The notes: generated by a model from the sequence alone, not told the origin. A stretch of DNA of 64,000 bases from an uncultured Clostridia bacterium (GCA_934168355.1 CAKPNI010000004.1:6450-70449); one strand, 5' to 3'; shown: positions 19,198 through 28,993, numbered from the stretch's first letter. Translations and numbers: made by a program.

Positions 19198-20922
19198 CTA
19201 GATTGCAAAGCCCGGGGCTACGCCGCAAGAGGTGTAGCCACCGTTACCGCCGCAACCGCCGCTGCCGTTCAAATAGCAGAAATAGTTGCTACTGCCGGAA
19301 CCAGGCGAACGAAGCCAGCAAGTTCTTGTTGAGTTACTAGTATTATACTTACTTATTTTTGCGTTTGATGAATTATATGTTGCATTAATATCTTTATAAA
19401 ATTTGTATTGTTCTCCCTCACTTGTTGCCGCATATCCATAGGCATTTTCCTGATATCCATTATTCCAGATTTCTGAACAAGCTAATAACCATAATTTGTC
19501 ATTACATGTTTCTACCGTTGATTTTGATGCATTATATGAACTATCTTTTTGGTCTATATAGCTCTTCGTAACACTCTTTATTATTCCGCTCTTTCCCATT
19601 GCTGTTTCTATATCATATAAATTTATTTTTCCACTTTCTGCTGTTGCTGTTCCATTGTTTAACACTGTTTCTAATTCTCTATTTGCCCATCCTCCAGCAT
19701 TATAGTAATCTGAAGTACTTCCTTTTTTATATAAGGTTGAATCAAATAACGATGTTACAAATTCAAAGCTTATTCCTGCTTTTGTTATTGTTGAGTCACT
19801 ATATGCTGTAGCTCCACTTTCTAATGTATCATGATTAAATCCTAATACTCTTACTCTATAATTTTGTCCATTTATAGTAAGTACTTTTTCATCTCCAGCT
19901 TTTGCTGTATAATTCTTTCCATTTACTGTTTTTGTCACACTCAATGTTTCTTTTGTTATTGTACTATCTTTTGCTATTTCTTTTGCAAAATCTGCTATTT
20001 CTGTCCATGTATATTCCGAGAATTTTGGAGCTGTTACTGTTATACTATATGTTGCTGTCTTTCCAGAGTTTTTAGCTTTTGCTGTTATTACTGCTGTTCC
20101 TTCACTTACTCCTGTTACTGTTGCCTTACTTTCATCTTTTTTTGCTACTGTTGCTTTTGAATTATCATTTACGCTCCATTCTATTTCTTCATTTCCTCCA
20201 CCTGCTTGGGCTACTGTTAATTCTATTTTTGCTCCTGATGCTACTGTTGTTTCTCCTGTTATATTTAAACTACTTGCTAATGTTATTGTTTTTACTGTCA
20301 CTTCACATTTTGCTTCTTTTCCTTTACATGTTGCTTTTATTGTTGCTGTTCCATTTCCCACCGCTTTTACTTTTCCTGTCGCTCCATTTCCTTCTACTGT
20401 TACTACATTTTCATTTGAGCTTGTCCATGTTATTGTACCTGTTATATTTGTTAATGTTGCTGTTAATGTGAACTCTTCTTTTTCTGTTCCTACTATTGAT
20501 AGCGTTTTGGTTGTTTCACTTAATCCTATTCCATCTAATCTTGTTACTGTTCCATCTGTTGCTACTGAATATAGTGTTCCTTTGTATGTTATTGTTTTCG
20601 CTCCACTATCTAGGCTTACATTGTTTGCTCCTAATATTTCTTTTAGTTTGTCTTCATTTTCAAATATATAATCTGAAAATGTTCCTACTCCTCCATTTAA
20701 ATGGTATTCCATCGCCATTTGGCTTATTGCCATCTCTAGCTCTTCTTTGTTTTGCGCATCTGATGTTTTACTTTGCGCCTCGCTTGCCCTACTTAGTATT
20801 CCATTTTGTCCCGTTAGCATTGCTATACTTATTCCTGCTAATATTAATAGTACTATTATTGTTACTACTAACGCTATTAATGTTATACCTTTGTTTCTTT
20901 TGAATTTTGGTTTAAAATCCAT
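19198..20922 (-). CDS. DGR target: pilin-like Big2 surface protein with variable ligand-binding C-terminus
   Basis: 574 aa. Residues 1-35 are a prepilin-like leader (KFKRNKGITLIALVVT). Two Big2-type Ig domains follow (about 135-300; SNENVVTVEGNGATGKVKAV and WSVNDNSKATV). The C-terminal 270 residues form a C-type-lectin/formylglycine-enzyme-like domain (DUF6273-type: KLWLLACSEIW, CWLRSPGSG, GVAPGFAI). The last 40 codons are the variable repeat, so the exposed Gly/Ser/Tyr/Asn positions differ from the Asn-rich template. Start 20922 follows GAAGGAGG. It is preceded by a conserved leader hairpin shared with the RCC1 pilin gene. Function: a diversifiable adhesin displayed on the cell surface. Confidence 0.93.
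   Translation of the reverse strand: MDFKPKFKRNKGITLIALVVTIIVLLILAGISIAMLTGQNGILSRASEAQSKTSDAQNKEELEMAISQMAMEYHLNGGVGTFSDYIFENEDKLKEILGANNVSLDSGAKTITYKGTLYSVATDGTVTRLDGIGLSETTKTLSIVGTEKEEFTLTATLTNITGTITWTSSNENVVTVEGNGATGKVKAVGNGTATIKATCKGKEAKCEVTVKTITLASSLNITGETTVASGAKIELTVAQAGGGNEEIEWSVNDNSKATVAKKDESKATVTGVSEGTAVITAKAKNSGKTATYSITVTAPKFSEYTWTEIADFAKEIAKDSTITKETLSVTKTVNGKNYTAKAGDEKVLTINGQNYRVRVLGFNHDTLESGATAYSDSTITKAGISFEFVTSLFDSTLYKKGSTSDYYNAGGWANRELETVLNNGTATAESGKINLYDIETAMGKSGIIKSVTKSYIDQKDSSYNASKSTVETCNDKLWLLACSEIWNNGYQENAYGYAATSEGEQYKFYKDINATYNSSNAKISKYNTSNSTRTCWLRSPGSGSSNYFCYLNGSGGCGGNGGYTSCGVAPGFAI
19207..19322 (-). repeat. DGR variable repeat (VR) with IMH end
   Basis: The copy of the template at the 3' end of the target gene. 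23 of about 37 template adenines are changed and no non-adenine position is changed. The GC-rich GGCGTAGCCCCGGG next to the stop is the initiation-of-mutagenic-homing region; just past it the sequence departs from the template (TTTGCAATC versus TTTCACAAA), giving IMH versus IMH*. Confidence 0.95.
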
Positions 20923-21238
20923 TTTTCTTCCTCCTTCTTTTTTTATTCAAGGTATTAGTGCTTTTAAAAACGCCGAAAAAGCAACACAAACAGACCTATA
21001 TTTTTATAGGTTTATTTGTGTTGACTCCATATATTTTATTATTATTTTTAAAGTATCTGTGTTTGCTCCCACAAGGGTTTCAGCTTTTTTTATCATTTGC
21101 ATTTTTATACCTCTTTTTTTATTTTGATTTTATGCATTTATTCTATACTATTTTTTTATTTTTGGCAAGAGTTTTTTCGATTTTTTTGTATTTTAATTCA
21201 TTGTGCAATGATTATTATTAATTATTATTTCATTGTAA
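20923..21238 (-). promoter_or_regulatory. Leader region of the DGR target gene
   Basis: About 300 bp without a gene. At 20983-21022 the arms AACACAAA and TTTGTGTT enclose CAGACCTATA / TATAGGTTTA. The same inner stem is found upstream of the RCC1 pilin gene, where the outer arms are changed on both sides (GCC/GGC in place of ACA/TGT), so pairing is kept. GCTTTTTCGGCG follows. A second small stem (CCCTTGTGGG, near 21066) lies further upstream. An RNA leader that controls surface-protein expression is likely, class unknown. Confidence 0.6.
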
Positions 21239-21244
21239 AAAATA

Positions 21245-21263
21245 GAACAGACATTGTCTGTTC
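21245..21263 (-). terminator. Intrinsic terminator of sigK
   Basis: GAACAGAC / GTCTGTTC with a 3-nt loop, followed on the minus strand by TATTTTTT. It lies 105 bp past the sigK stop. Confidence 0.85.
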
Positions 21264-21367
21264 CACTTATTAATTTGTATACATTATTTTAATAAACTAT
21301 CTCCATTGAAAATTTTTGACGTTTTCGTCACTTTTTTTCAATCATATTATGTGCAAAGTTCTCTTTC

Positions 21368-22070
21368 TTATTCTCTAAACCCATCTGCCAATTTCTCAAT
21401 AGCCTTAGTTTCAATCCTCGAAACATAGGAACGAGAAATCCCCATCATTTTAGCAATCTCTTTTTGAGTTTTAGGTTTTCCGCCTCTTAAGCCAAATCTA
21501 AGTTCAATAATAGTTTTTTCCCTATCTTTCAAAACCTCCTTAATTTTATTATACATCTTTTTAATCTTCATTTTAGTATCAACAACATCATCCAAACATT
21601 TATCATCATTTTCCAAAACTTCCTCTAAAGTTATAACATTATCATCTTTATCTTTTCCAATTGGCTCATTCAAATGAACCTCTGCATTAAGTTTTTTTGT
21701 TGAACGAAGCATCATTAAAATTTCATTATCCACGCATTTTGAGACATATGTAGAAAGTTTTGAACCTTTTTCAGGTTTAAAGCTATTTACCCCCTTTATC
21801 AATCCAATTGTACCAATTGAAAGTAAGTCATCTTGGTCAAGATTTGTATTTGCATATTTTTTACAAACATGAACTACAAGCCTTAAATTTCTCTCTATAA
21901 GCAAATTTCTCGCTTCTTCATCGCCATTTGCAAATTTTTCCAATGCTATTTTTTCTTCTTCTGGAGTTAATGGTTCTGGAAACAAAGTTGTTCCAGTAAT
22001 ATATCCGAACAACCAATATGGCTGTTTTTAAAAATTGTAAGAAACCAGTCATACAAATGCCAAACATCAT
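21368..22070 (-). CDS. sigK: Sporulation sigma factor SigK (needs +1 shift at CGG)
   Basis: Mother-cell late sporulation sigma factor. After the shift the N-terminus reads FLKTAILVVGYITGTTLFPEPLTPEEE, the usual SigK pro-region and start of region 1.2. Region 2 follows (ERNLRLVVHVCKKY, DLLSIGTIGLIKGVNSF) and region 4 has the HTH TQKEIAKMMGISRSYVSRIE. ATG at 22070 has GGAGG in front. The CGG at 22005-22007 falls at Gly22; skipping the C gives 233 aa, normal length. In some Bacilli and Clostridia sigK is interrupted by a skin element; here the break is this recoding site. Confidence 0.92.
22005..22007 (-). other. Recoding site 5: CGG A in sigK
   Basis: The codons GTT GTT CGG ATA become GTT GTT GGA TAT (V-V-G-Y), the conserved GY(I/V)TG before the FPxPL motif. 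The site lies between the pro-region and the sigma core, so shift efficiency would set SigK dose. Confidence 0.85.
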
Positions 22071-22212
22071 AAAAGCACCTCCATTTTTCTCTACACAATT
22101 ATATGTGAGGAAAAATAAAAAGTGCCTGACCTTATTTTTTATTTTGATTGCAAGCAAATCTTAGTATATTTTAAAAACTTTTACATATATTTATTTAAAA
22201 GGAGCTGATTTT

Positions 22213-23002
22213 TTGAATTTTTTAAAGAGCTTTTTTCAAGGAATACTAATCGGCGCAGGTGCAATTTTACCCGGAATAAGTAGTGGTGTTTTGTGTGTTA
22301 TTTTTGGAATTTATGAAAATTTGCTTAATTGTGTTTTAAACTTTTTTAAAAATATAAAAGAAAATTTTAAGTATTTATTTCCAATTGGTCTTGGTACCTT
22401 TATTGGAATTGTTTTGTTTGGAAACATTTTAAAATATTTATTTTTTGCATATCCTATTCAAATAAAATTTATTTTTATTGGTTTAATTTTAGGCAGTATC
22501 CCAGCATTAATTAAGACTTGTACATCTAAAGCAAAGTTTAAGCCATCATATTTAATTTTTACTTTTATAACACTTCTATTTGGAATTTTTCTTGTTATTT
22601 TAGAAAAAAAGATTTCTCGATTTAATGATGTTGACTATAATTTTCTATTTTTAATTGTTTCTGGAATTCTTATGTCAGCAGGAATAATCATACCGGGTGT
22701 TAGTAATACCTTAATTTTGATGCTTTTGGGTATTTATGAACATTACTTAGATGCTGTGTCTATCATATATTTACCCTTTCTTTTTCCGTTAGGAATTGGA
22801 ATTATAATTGGTAGTATAGTTTTTATGAAATTAACTAAATTTTTATTAGATAGATTTTACCCTCAAACTTTTTTTGCAATAATTGGCTTTACTCTTGGCT
22901 CAGTTTTTATATTATACCCACGGATTTACATTTGATTTAACAGGGTTTGTATCAATTTTAAGTTTAATTTTAGGATTTATTTTAGCTAATTTTCTTGGCT
23001 AA
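22213..23002 (+). CDS. DUF368 membrane protein (needs +1 shift at CGG)
   Basis: A multi-pass membrane protein of the DUF368 family, recently associated with undecaprenyl-phosphate translocation. It has the duplicated motif GAGAILPGISSGVLCVIFGIYE near residue 15 and SAGIIIPGVSNTLILMLLGIYE near residue 155. TTG start behind AAAGGAG. At residue 237 the zero frame hits CGG and stops four codons later. Skipping the C gives YPGFTFDLTG and a final helix ending ILANFLG at 23002 (262 aa). It is the only plus-strand gene among the recoded ones, so the pattern follows the coding strand, not the reference strand. Confidence 0.85.
22921..22923 (+). other. Recoding site 6: CGG A in DUF368 (plus strand)
   Basis: TAC CCA CGG ATT TAC ATT TGA in the zero frame; skipping C gives CCA GGA TTT ACA (P-G-F-T), with an open frame to the natural stop. 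This shows the extra C on the plus strand. Confidence 0.82.
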
Positions 23003-23012
23003 AATAAATCCT
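22972..23012. terminator. Bidirectional terminator between convergent genes
   Basis: A perfect 15-bp inverted repeat (AGGATTTATTTTAGC / GCTAAAATAAATCCT) overlaps the DUF368 stop codon and abuts the deaminase stop at 23015. Confidence 0.8.
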
Positions 23013-23014
23013 AT

Positions 23015-23488
23015 TTAATTTAATGTGTCATCATTTTTTATCCATTCTTCTACATATTCAATTCTGTAATTTTGCTTGTCATCTCTCATAACAACTTTTT
23101 CTATTCCGGCATTTATTATCATTCTTTTACATAATGTACATGGATAATTATCTGCTATGTATTCACCATTTCTTTTATTAATTCCAACCAAATATAATGT
23201 TGCACCTAGCATATCTCTTCTATTTGCACTTATTATAGCATTTTGTTCACTATGTACAGATCTACACATTTCATATCCAGCACCACTCAAATCTGTTTTT
23301 TGTTTACGTATACAATATCCCAAATCAAGGCAATTTTTTCTGCCTCTTGGTGCTCCACTGTACCCTGTTGATATTATTTCGTCATTTTTTACTATTACAC
23401 TTCCATAATTGTTTCTTAAGCATGTTCCTCTTTCTAGTATTGTTTCTGCTATGTCTAGATAATAGTTTGTTTTGTCTACTCTTTCCAT
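23015..23488 (-). CDS. dCMP/CMP deaminase family protein (ComEB-like)
   Basis: A 157-aa zinc deaminase. The metal site is visible as VHSEQNAI (His-x-Glu) and YPCTLCKRMIINAG (PCxxC). The N-terminus has YLDIAETILERGTCLR and the inserted loop GYSGAPRGRKNCLDLGYC typical of dCMP deaminases, which feed dUMP to thymidylate synthesis. AAAGGAG lies before the start. Confidence 0.9.
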   Translation of the reverse strand: MERVDKTNYYLDIAETILERGTCLRNNYGSVIVKNDEIISTGYSGAPRGRKNCLDLGYCIRKQKTDLSGAGYEMCRSVHSEQNAIISANRRDMLGATLYLVGINKRNGEYIADNYPCTLCKRMIINAGIEKVVMRDDKQNYRIEYVEEWIKNDDTLN

Positions 23489-23507
23489 TTTTGCTCCTTT
23501 TTTCCAT

Positions 23508-23586
23508 TTGTCCTTTTGGGACCAGTTCTTTTGGGACCGGTTCTTAAAAGAACATGTTCACAAAAGAACCGGTCCCAAAAGAACAT
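23508..23586. repeat. GGGACCGGTTC-type composite palindrome
   Basis: Several overlapping inverted repeats with TTTTGGGACCGGTTCTT and AAGAACCGGTCCCAAAA arms. A variant family of the dispersed palindrome, located between the deaminase and the dehydrogenase. Confidence 0.7.
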
Positions 23587-24635
23587 TAATATTTCAAATC
23601 TCCCATCCTAGAAGTTGGTACAAATCCATCTTCTGCTTTTATCAAATCAGGTATTCTGTTTACAATACTTGCACAAGTAAGTTCAACTGTTTTAGGTTCA
23701 GTTATAACAACTCTTGTATCTGGTTCTCCAAATATTGTCCAGTCATTTGTATCTACATCATCTTTGTCATATACTTTTCCTATGCATTCCGCTTCTATTA
23801 TAACTCCTTCTTTAGTTTCTGCAGTAACTACAGCACTCATTCCAGTTGCATTTCCTGCTTTTATGTCCATATTTAATGTATTTGAGTGTATATCTTCTTT
23901 AGCAACTATTGGCACACATTTTTGTGTCATAGATGTTATTGTAAATCCGAATTTGTCTGCAAGCCAAGGAACTACATTCCACATATATGATGGTGTATAT
24001 GTTCCGCTTTCTATTATTTTTTGTCTTTCTTCCATACTTATTTTGTCTGCTGCAGCTATTTTTTCGTCAAATTCTTCTAATGTCATTCCTGAACCATGAA
24101 CTTGAGCAAGCGCTATTCCATAGTCCTCTACATTGTATGACGAGCTTCCTTTTATTTTCGTTATTTTATGTGTTGCACCAGCTAAAGTGTAAATTAAATT
24201 TCCCCAAAATACATCTTGGTATCCACTTCCTGTTATTGTACAATGATTTTCTTTTGCTAATTTATCTAATTTTTCTGTTAGTTTCGGATTTGATGCTTCT
24301 GGATAAAATGCTTCCTCACATGTTGTTATTGCATTTATTCCAAGCTCTGCACATAATGTAAGTGCTTCATCTAGGTCGCTTATTAAACTCATTGTTGTAA
24401 CTATACATACATCTGGCCTTGTTTCTTCTAAAACCTTACGTGCATCTTTTACATCCGCAACTTTTACTCCTTTTTCCCCACAATTACATCCAATGATTTC
24501 TGAAATGTCTTTTCCAATTACATTTGGATTGATGTCTAATGCTCCTACAATTTCATACCCTTTTTCGATGGCATATCTCATTGTGTATGCACTCATCTTT
24601 CCACATCCATATTGGACAATTTTTACTTTTTCCAT
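23586..24635 (-). CDS. 2,4-diaminopentanoate dehydrogenase-like NAD(P)H oxidoreductase
   Basis: A 349-aa dehydrogenase with an N-terminal Rossmann fold (VKIVQYGCGKMSAY and an acidic strand end GALDINP) of the dihydrodipicolinate-reductase-like group, and a C-terminal half with GSGYQDVFWGNL and HGSGMTLEEF. It best resembles the clostridial 2,4-diaminopentanoate dehydrogenase of ornithine fermentation, but none of the other ornithine-pathway genes is nearby, so the substrate is uncertain. AGGAGG precedes the start. Confidence 0.7.
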   Translation of the reverse strand: MEKVKIVQYGCGKMSAYTMRYAIEKGYEIVGALDINPNVIGKDISEIIGCNCGEKGVKVADVKDARKVLEETRPDVCIVTTMSLISDLDEALTLCAELGINAITTCEEAFYPEASNPKLTEKLDKLAKENHCTITGSGYQDVFWGNLIYTLAGATHKITKIKGSSSYNVEDYGIALAQVHGSGMTLEEFDEKIAAADKISMEERQKIIESGTYTPSYMWNVVPWLADKFGFTITSMTQKCVPIVAKEDIHSNTLNMDIKAGNATGMSAVVTAETKEGVIIEAECIGKVYDKDDVDTNDWTIFGEPDTRVVITEPKTVELTCASIVNRIPDLIKAEDGFVPTSRMGDLKY

Positions 24636-24822
24636 AAATCTTACCTCCTAAAAATATTTTTCCCGCATGTTGTTTTTTTAATCGGGATTTTTAGGTCTTT
24701 TCATAATTTGTATGATTTTTTTATATCATATTGATTAAAAGTTGTCAATAGTCTAAATTTTTATTGATTTTTAAACGTTTTTATGATATCATAAACATAA
24801 TTTTTTGAAAGGACAAATTTTT

Positions 24823-26046
24823 ATGGTATTAGGTATTATTGCTGAATATAATCCATTTCATAATGGACATTTATATCATATTTTAAAATCTAAAGAACTC
24901 ACAAAAGATGATTATGTAATAGCAATTATTGGTGGAAACTTTACCCAACGTGGTGAAAGTTCTATTGTAGATAAATGGACAAAAGCTGAAATGGCATTAG
25001 CAGGCGGTGTTGACTTAGTTATTGAACTTCCTACTTTGTATTCTATATCAAGTGCAGAAAATTTTGCTGATGGTGCCATAAAAATCTTAAATTCGTTAAA
25101 AATTGTTGACCATATCTCTTTTGGCGCCGAATGCCAAGAGCTTAATAAATTAAATATAATTGCAAATGTTTTATATGAAGAACCTAAAGAATTTAAAGCA
25201 TTTTTAACTGACGAATTATCTAAAGGAATCTCTTTTCCTAAAGCAAGAGAAAATGCTATTTTAAGCTATTTGCAAGATTTTTCTTACAAGAATATTTTAT
25301 CAGAACCTAATAACATTTTAGGAATTGAATATTTAAAAGCTTTGAAAAAATATCGTTCTAAAATAAAACCTGTTTTAGTTCCAAGAAAATCTTCTGGGCA
25401 TTTAACAACAGATTATACAGGTTCTATTAGTAGCAGTACCGCTATTAGAAATATGCTTAAAACTGGTAAAACCGCTTATCTTAAAGATGCTCTTACTCCT
25501 AGTTCTTATACTATTTTGAAAGATGAAATTAACAAAGGTCATTTTGTTGTTGATTTTTCTAAGTTTGAAAAAATTGCTTTATATAATTTGCGTCTAATGA
25601 GTTTAGATGATATCAAAAAACTCCCTGATGTTTCTGAGGGGCTTGAACATTTGATTAAAAGAGCTGCTCTTTCTTGTAATACTTTTGATGATTTTATTAA
25701 TATTGTTTGCTCTAAAAGATATACTAAGACTAGAATTAGAAGAATTCTTTTGTATTCTATTTTGGGAATTACTAGAAAGGATATTGATATTTCTAAAAAG
25801 ATAATTCCTTATGTTAGAGTTCTAGGCTTTAATGATAAGGGGAAAAATTTGGTAAGTAAGATTAAACATAAAAATCCAAGTGCTAAAATTGTTACTTCTG
25901 TTAAGAAATTTGTTGATGGTAACGGAAATAAGAATTTGCAAGTTTTGATGAATAAGGATATTTGGGCTACTAATGTTTATACTTTAGGATTCGAATGTGA
26001 TTCTTGGGGGAATTTGGATTTTAGTAGGAAAATTGTTGTAAAATAA
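24823..26046 (+). CDS. tmcAL: tRNA(Met) cytidine acetate ligase
   Basis: A nucleotidyltransferase-like enzyme that acetylates the wobble cytidine of elongator tRNA-Met (formerly YlbM). The N-terminus is VLGIIAEYNPFHNGHLYHI with the HxGH motif; GGNFTQRGE and SISSSTAIRNML follow. ATG at 24823 is chosen because AAAGGA sits properly before it and the family begins at this Met. 407 aa, normal length. Confidence 0.93.
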   Translation: MVLGIIAEYNPFHNGHLYHILKSKELTKDDYVIAIIGGNFTQRGESSIVDKWTKAEMALAGGVDLVIELPTLYSISSAENFADGAIKILNSLKIVDHISFGAECQELNKLNIIANVLYEEPKEFKAFLTDELSKGISFPKARENAILSYLQDFSYKNILSEPNNILGIEYLKALKKYRSKIKPVLVPRKSSGHLTTDYTGSISSSTAIRNMLKTGKTAYLKDALTPSSYTILKDEINKGHFVVDFSKFEKIALYNLRLMSLDDIKKLPDVSEGLEHLIKRAALSCNTFDDFINIVCSKRYTKTRIRRILLYSILGITRKDIDISKKIIPYVRVLGFNDKGKNLVSKIKHKNPSAKIVTSVKKFVDGNGNKNLQVLMNKDIWATNVYTLGFECDSWGNLDFSRKIVVK

Positions 26047-26079
26047 AAAATCGGTATAATAACTAATACCGATTTTTTA
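26045..26079. terminator. Bidirectional terminator between tmcAL and rnr
   Basis: AAAAAATCGGTAT / ATACCGATTTTTT with an 8-nt loop gives a T-run on both strands, between two convergent genes. Confidence 0.9.
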
Positions 26080-26081
26080 TT

Positions 26082-28202
26082 TTAGTCTACAATCTCAAAA
26101 TCTACCTGTCTAAGCTCCTTACTTGCATCCTTAACTCTAATTTTAACAATATCACCAATCTTAAAAGTTTTTTTGCTATTTTCCCCAACTAAAATCTTTC
26201 TATCTTGGTCATAAATAAAATACTCATTTCCCATATCTCTAAAGCCAACTAAGCCCTCAACTGTATTTTCCAATTCAACAAACATACCAAAAGATGTAAT
26301 GCTAGATACAACACCTTCATATTCTTCTCCAATATGTTTTTCCATAAATTCTGCTTTCTTAATTTTATCTGCTTCTCTTTCTGTTTTAGTTGCAACTTTC
26401 TCTCTTTCAGAAGAATTAATTGCTGCTTGATTTGCAAGTACTTTATACTTTTCTATGAAGTCATTATCCACATCATATCCACAATCTAGGTAATGTGAAA
26501 TAACTCTGTGTATAAATAAGTCTGGATATCTTCTAATAGGTGATGTAAAATGACAATAGTATTTACTTGCAATACCAAAATGTCCCATATTTTCATCACT
26601 ATATCTTGCAAGCTTTAAAGTCCTAAGTAGTAAATTTGACACGACTCTCTCTTCTTCTTTTCCTTTTACCTCATCTAAAACCATTGCAAATGCTTTTGAA
26701 TGAATTTTGTCTTTGTTTGCTTTTATTTTTAAATTCATATTATATAAAAATTTATTAGCTTCTTTTATTTTATCAATATCTGGTTCTTCGTGTATTCTGT
26801 ATATAAAAGGTGCATTTAACCAATAAAATTTTTCTGCTATTGTTTCATTTGCTGTAAGCATAAATTGCTCTATTATTTCGTTTGAAAAATGTGTTTCATA
26901 TTTATGAACATCAATTGCCCATCCGTCTTGGTCTAGCTCGATTTTACTTTCTGGTAAATCTAAGTTTATATACCCCTTTTCTAGCCTTCTTGCCTTTATA
27001 ATATTTGCAAGCTCTGCCATTAATTCAAATTCTGGAATATATTTTTCATATCTTTTTAGAACTTTTTCATCAGATTTATCTAGTATTTTTTGAACATCGT
27101 TATAGTTCATTCTTTCTGTAACTCTTATTAATCCTTTATATACCTTAGAATCAACAACTTCTCCTTTATTGTTTATAACCATTGAACAACTTAATGTAAA
27201 TCTATCTTCATTCATATTAAGACTGCAAATTCCATTTGAAAGTTCTCTTGGAAGCATTGGTATAACTCGTCCTAGCATATAGATACTTGTTCCCCTTAAA
27301 TATGCCTCTTTATCTAAAAGTGAATCTGGTTTTACATATTCGCTTACATCTGCTATATGAACTTCTAACAAATAATTTCCGTCTTGCAATTTTTCTACTC
27401 TAACTGCGTCATCTAAGTCTTTTGCATCCTCTCCATCTATTGTAAAAATCTCTTTATCTCTTAAATCAACTCTACCGTTTATTTTGTTTTTATCTATTTT
27501 ATCTCCTTTACTTTTAGCCTCATTTACAACTTCTTCTGGAAAAACTGATGGCAAACCATATTCTTTTATTAATGATAACATATCTACTCCAGCTTCGTTT
27601 GGTCTGCCTAAAACTTCCAAAATCTTTCCCTCAGCATGTTTTTTTCCATCTGGATATTTAGTAATTTCTACTAAAACTTTGTGTCCATTTCTTGCTTTTC
27701 CTATATTTGATTTAGATATAAATATATCTGTTCCAAAACTCTTATCATCTGGAACTACAAATCCAAAATTCCTATTAAATTCAAAGGTTCCCACAACTGT
27801 ATTTTTAGCATGTTTTACTACTTTTATAACTTTTCCTTCTTGGTTTTTGCCTTTATTTCCTTCATCTATAATTTTAATTATTACTTTATCTCCATTAAAT
27901 GCTTTATTTGAGTTTTGTTTTGAAATATATATTTCCTCTTCTTCTCCATCTATTTTTACAAATCCGAATCCTTTACTGTTTCTTCTATATATTCCCTCTA
28001 AAATCTTCTCATCATTTATTCTATATCTATTTTTTCTGTTTTTTACTATTTTTAGGTCTGATTCTAATTTATTTAATACTTCTATTAATTCATTATATCT
28101 GTCTTTTGAAATATTTAAGACCATTGCCATTTCTTTTGCTTTCATTGGCACATAATCTTCATCTTTCATAAAGTTTAAAATCATCTCTTCTTTTTCATTC
28201 AT
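26082..28202 (-). CDS. rnr: Ribonuclease R
   Basis: A 3'-5' exoribonuclease able to degrade structured RNA. 706 aa with the family layout: an N-terminal winged-helix segment, cold-shock-like OB domains (GFGFVKIDGEEEEIYIS), the RNB catalytic core with DGEDAKDLDDAV (four catalytic Asp) and YCHFTSPIRRYPDLFIHR, and a C-terminal S1 domain GVVSSITSFGMFVELENTVEGLV. Complete. Confidence 0.95.
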   Translation of the reverse strand: MNEKEEMILNFMKDEDYVPMKAKEMAMVLNISKDRYNELIEVLNKLESDLKIVKNRKNRYRINDEKILEGIYRRNSKGFGFVKIDGEEEEIYISKQNSNKAFNGDKVIIKIIDEGNKGKNQEGKVIKVVKHAKNTVVGTFEFNRNFGFVVPDDKSFGTDIFISKSNIGKARNGHKVLVEITKYPDGKKHAEGKILEVLGRPNEAGVDMLSLIKEYGLPSVFPEEVVNEAKSKGDKIDKNKINGRVDLRDKEIFTIDGEDAKDLDDAVRVEKLQDGNYLLEVHIADVSEYVKPDSLLDKEAYLRGTSIYMLGRVIPMLPRELSNGICSLNMNEDRFTLSCSMVINNKGEVVDSKVYKGLIRVTERMNYNDVQKILDKSDEKVLKRYEKYIPEFELMAELANIIKARRLEKGYINLDLPESKIELDQDGWAIDVHKYETHFSNEIIEQFMLTANETIAEKFYWLNAPFIYRIHEEPDIDKIKEANKFLYNMNLKIKANKDKIHSKAFAMVLDEVKGKEEERVVSNLLLRTLKLARYSDENMGHFGIASKYYCHFTSPIRRYPDLFIHRVISHYLDCGYDVDNDFIEKYKVLANQAAINSSEREKVATKTEREADKIKKAEFMEKHIGEEYEGVVSSITSFGMFVELENTVEGLVGFRDMGNEYFIYDQDRKILVGENSKKTFKIGDIVKIRVKDASKELRQVDFEIVD

Positions 28203-28343
28203 AAATTTTTCTCCATTTCTTGTGTTTATTGTTACACTATTTATGATTTTTATTTATTTTACTACATTTTTTTGCAAAAATAAACAGTTTTCCGTTTTTT
28301 ATGGTATACTATTTGTATATAATAAAAAAAGGGGGTGATTTAT

Positions 28344-28871
28344 TTGCAAAAAAAGATTAACTTTTTACCGTTTTTTAGCGGCTTCATAAATATATTTTTG
28401 ATTTTATTTATGTTATATTTTGTTTTTAATAATTTTCAAACACCAATAGATTCTAATACTACAAATGAAGTCGGAGATTATACTTATGGCTATGTACTAC
28501 CTGTAAAAATGTTTTTGAGCTTTTTCTATATGTCTTCACTTATTTTTACTTTAGTGGCTTCAGTTGGTATAATTCTTATATCTATCGCTATATTTATATT
28601 TTCTCTTCAGGCTAGATTAACATTAACCGGAAATTTAGATTGCAAAAAGTATAAAACTTTTAAAGTATTTATAATTATTTCTGATATATTATCTATTATA
28701 AATATTTACTTTATATTTAAATTTCATAATACATTCTTGTTGCCATTTTCGAATAATATATATACAATCATAACATATACAATAATGGCCTTGCTTTTTA
28801 TTTTTATAGTTTACAGTATTTACTTAATTTTCATTTATAGATATTTAAATAACACTAAAAAAGACAATTAA
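28344..28871 (+). CDS. Four-helix membrane protein, unknown function
   Basis: About 175 aa with four predicted transmembrane helices (starting around residues 9, 55, 107 and 140) and a short external loop after the first. No recognised family. The TTG at 28344 is used because GGGGGTGA is well spaced from it; an in-frame GTG at 28335 lies within that ribosome-binding site. Confidence 0.55.
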   Translation: MQKKINFLPFFSGFINIFLILFMLYFVFNNFQTPIDSNTTNEVGDYTYGYVLPVKMFLSFFYMSSLIFTLVASVGIILISIAIFIFSLQARLTLTGNLDCKKYKTFKVFIIISDILSIINIYFIFKFHNTFLLPFSNNIYTIITYTIMALLFIFIVYSIYLIFIYRYLNNTKKDN

Positions 28872-28918
28872 TATATTATTGTAATATAATTAAATATTTC
28901 TATTTTTGAAAATAAGAT

Positions 28919-28957
28919 TGAGCAATCTCCTACTTCAAGAGATTGCTCGTTTTTTAT
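28919..28957. terminator. Terminator between membrane protein and dnaJ
   Basis: GAGCAATCTC / GAGATTGCTC with a short loop and a following T-run, between convergent genes. Confidence 0.85.
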
Positions 28958-28993
28958 CCTTTATTCTTAATGAATCCTTATTTAATTCTATTC

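Noticed and set aside
21060..21085. Cyclic-di-GMP riboswitch before the DGR target
   Set aside because: The conserved GEMM core could not be found; only a short stem is visible.
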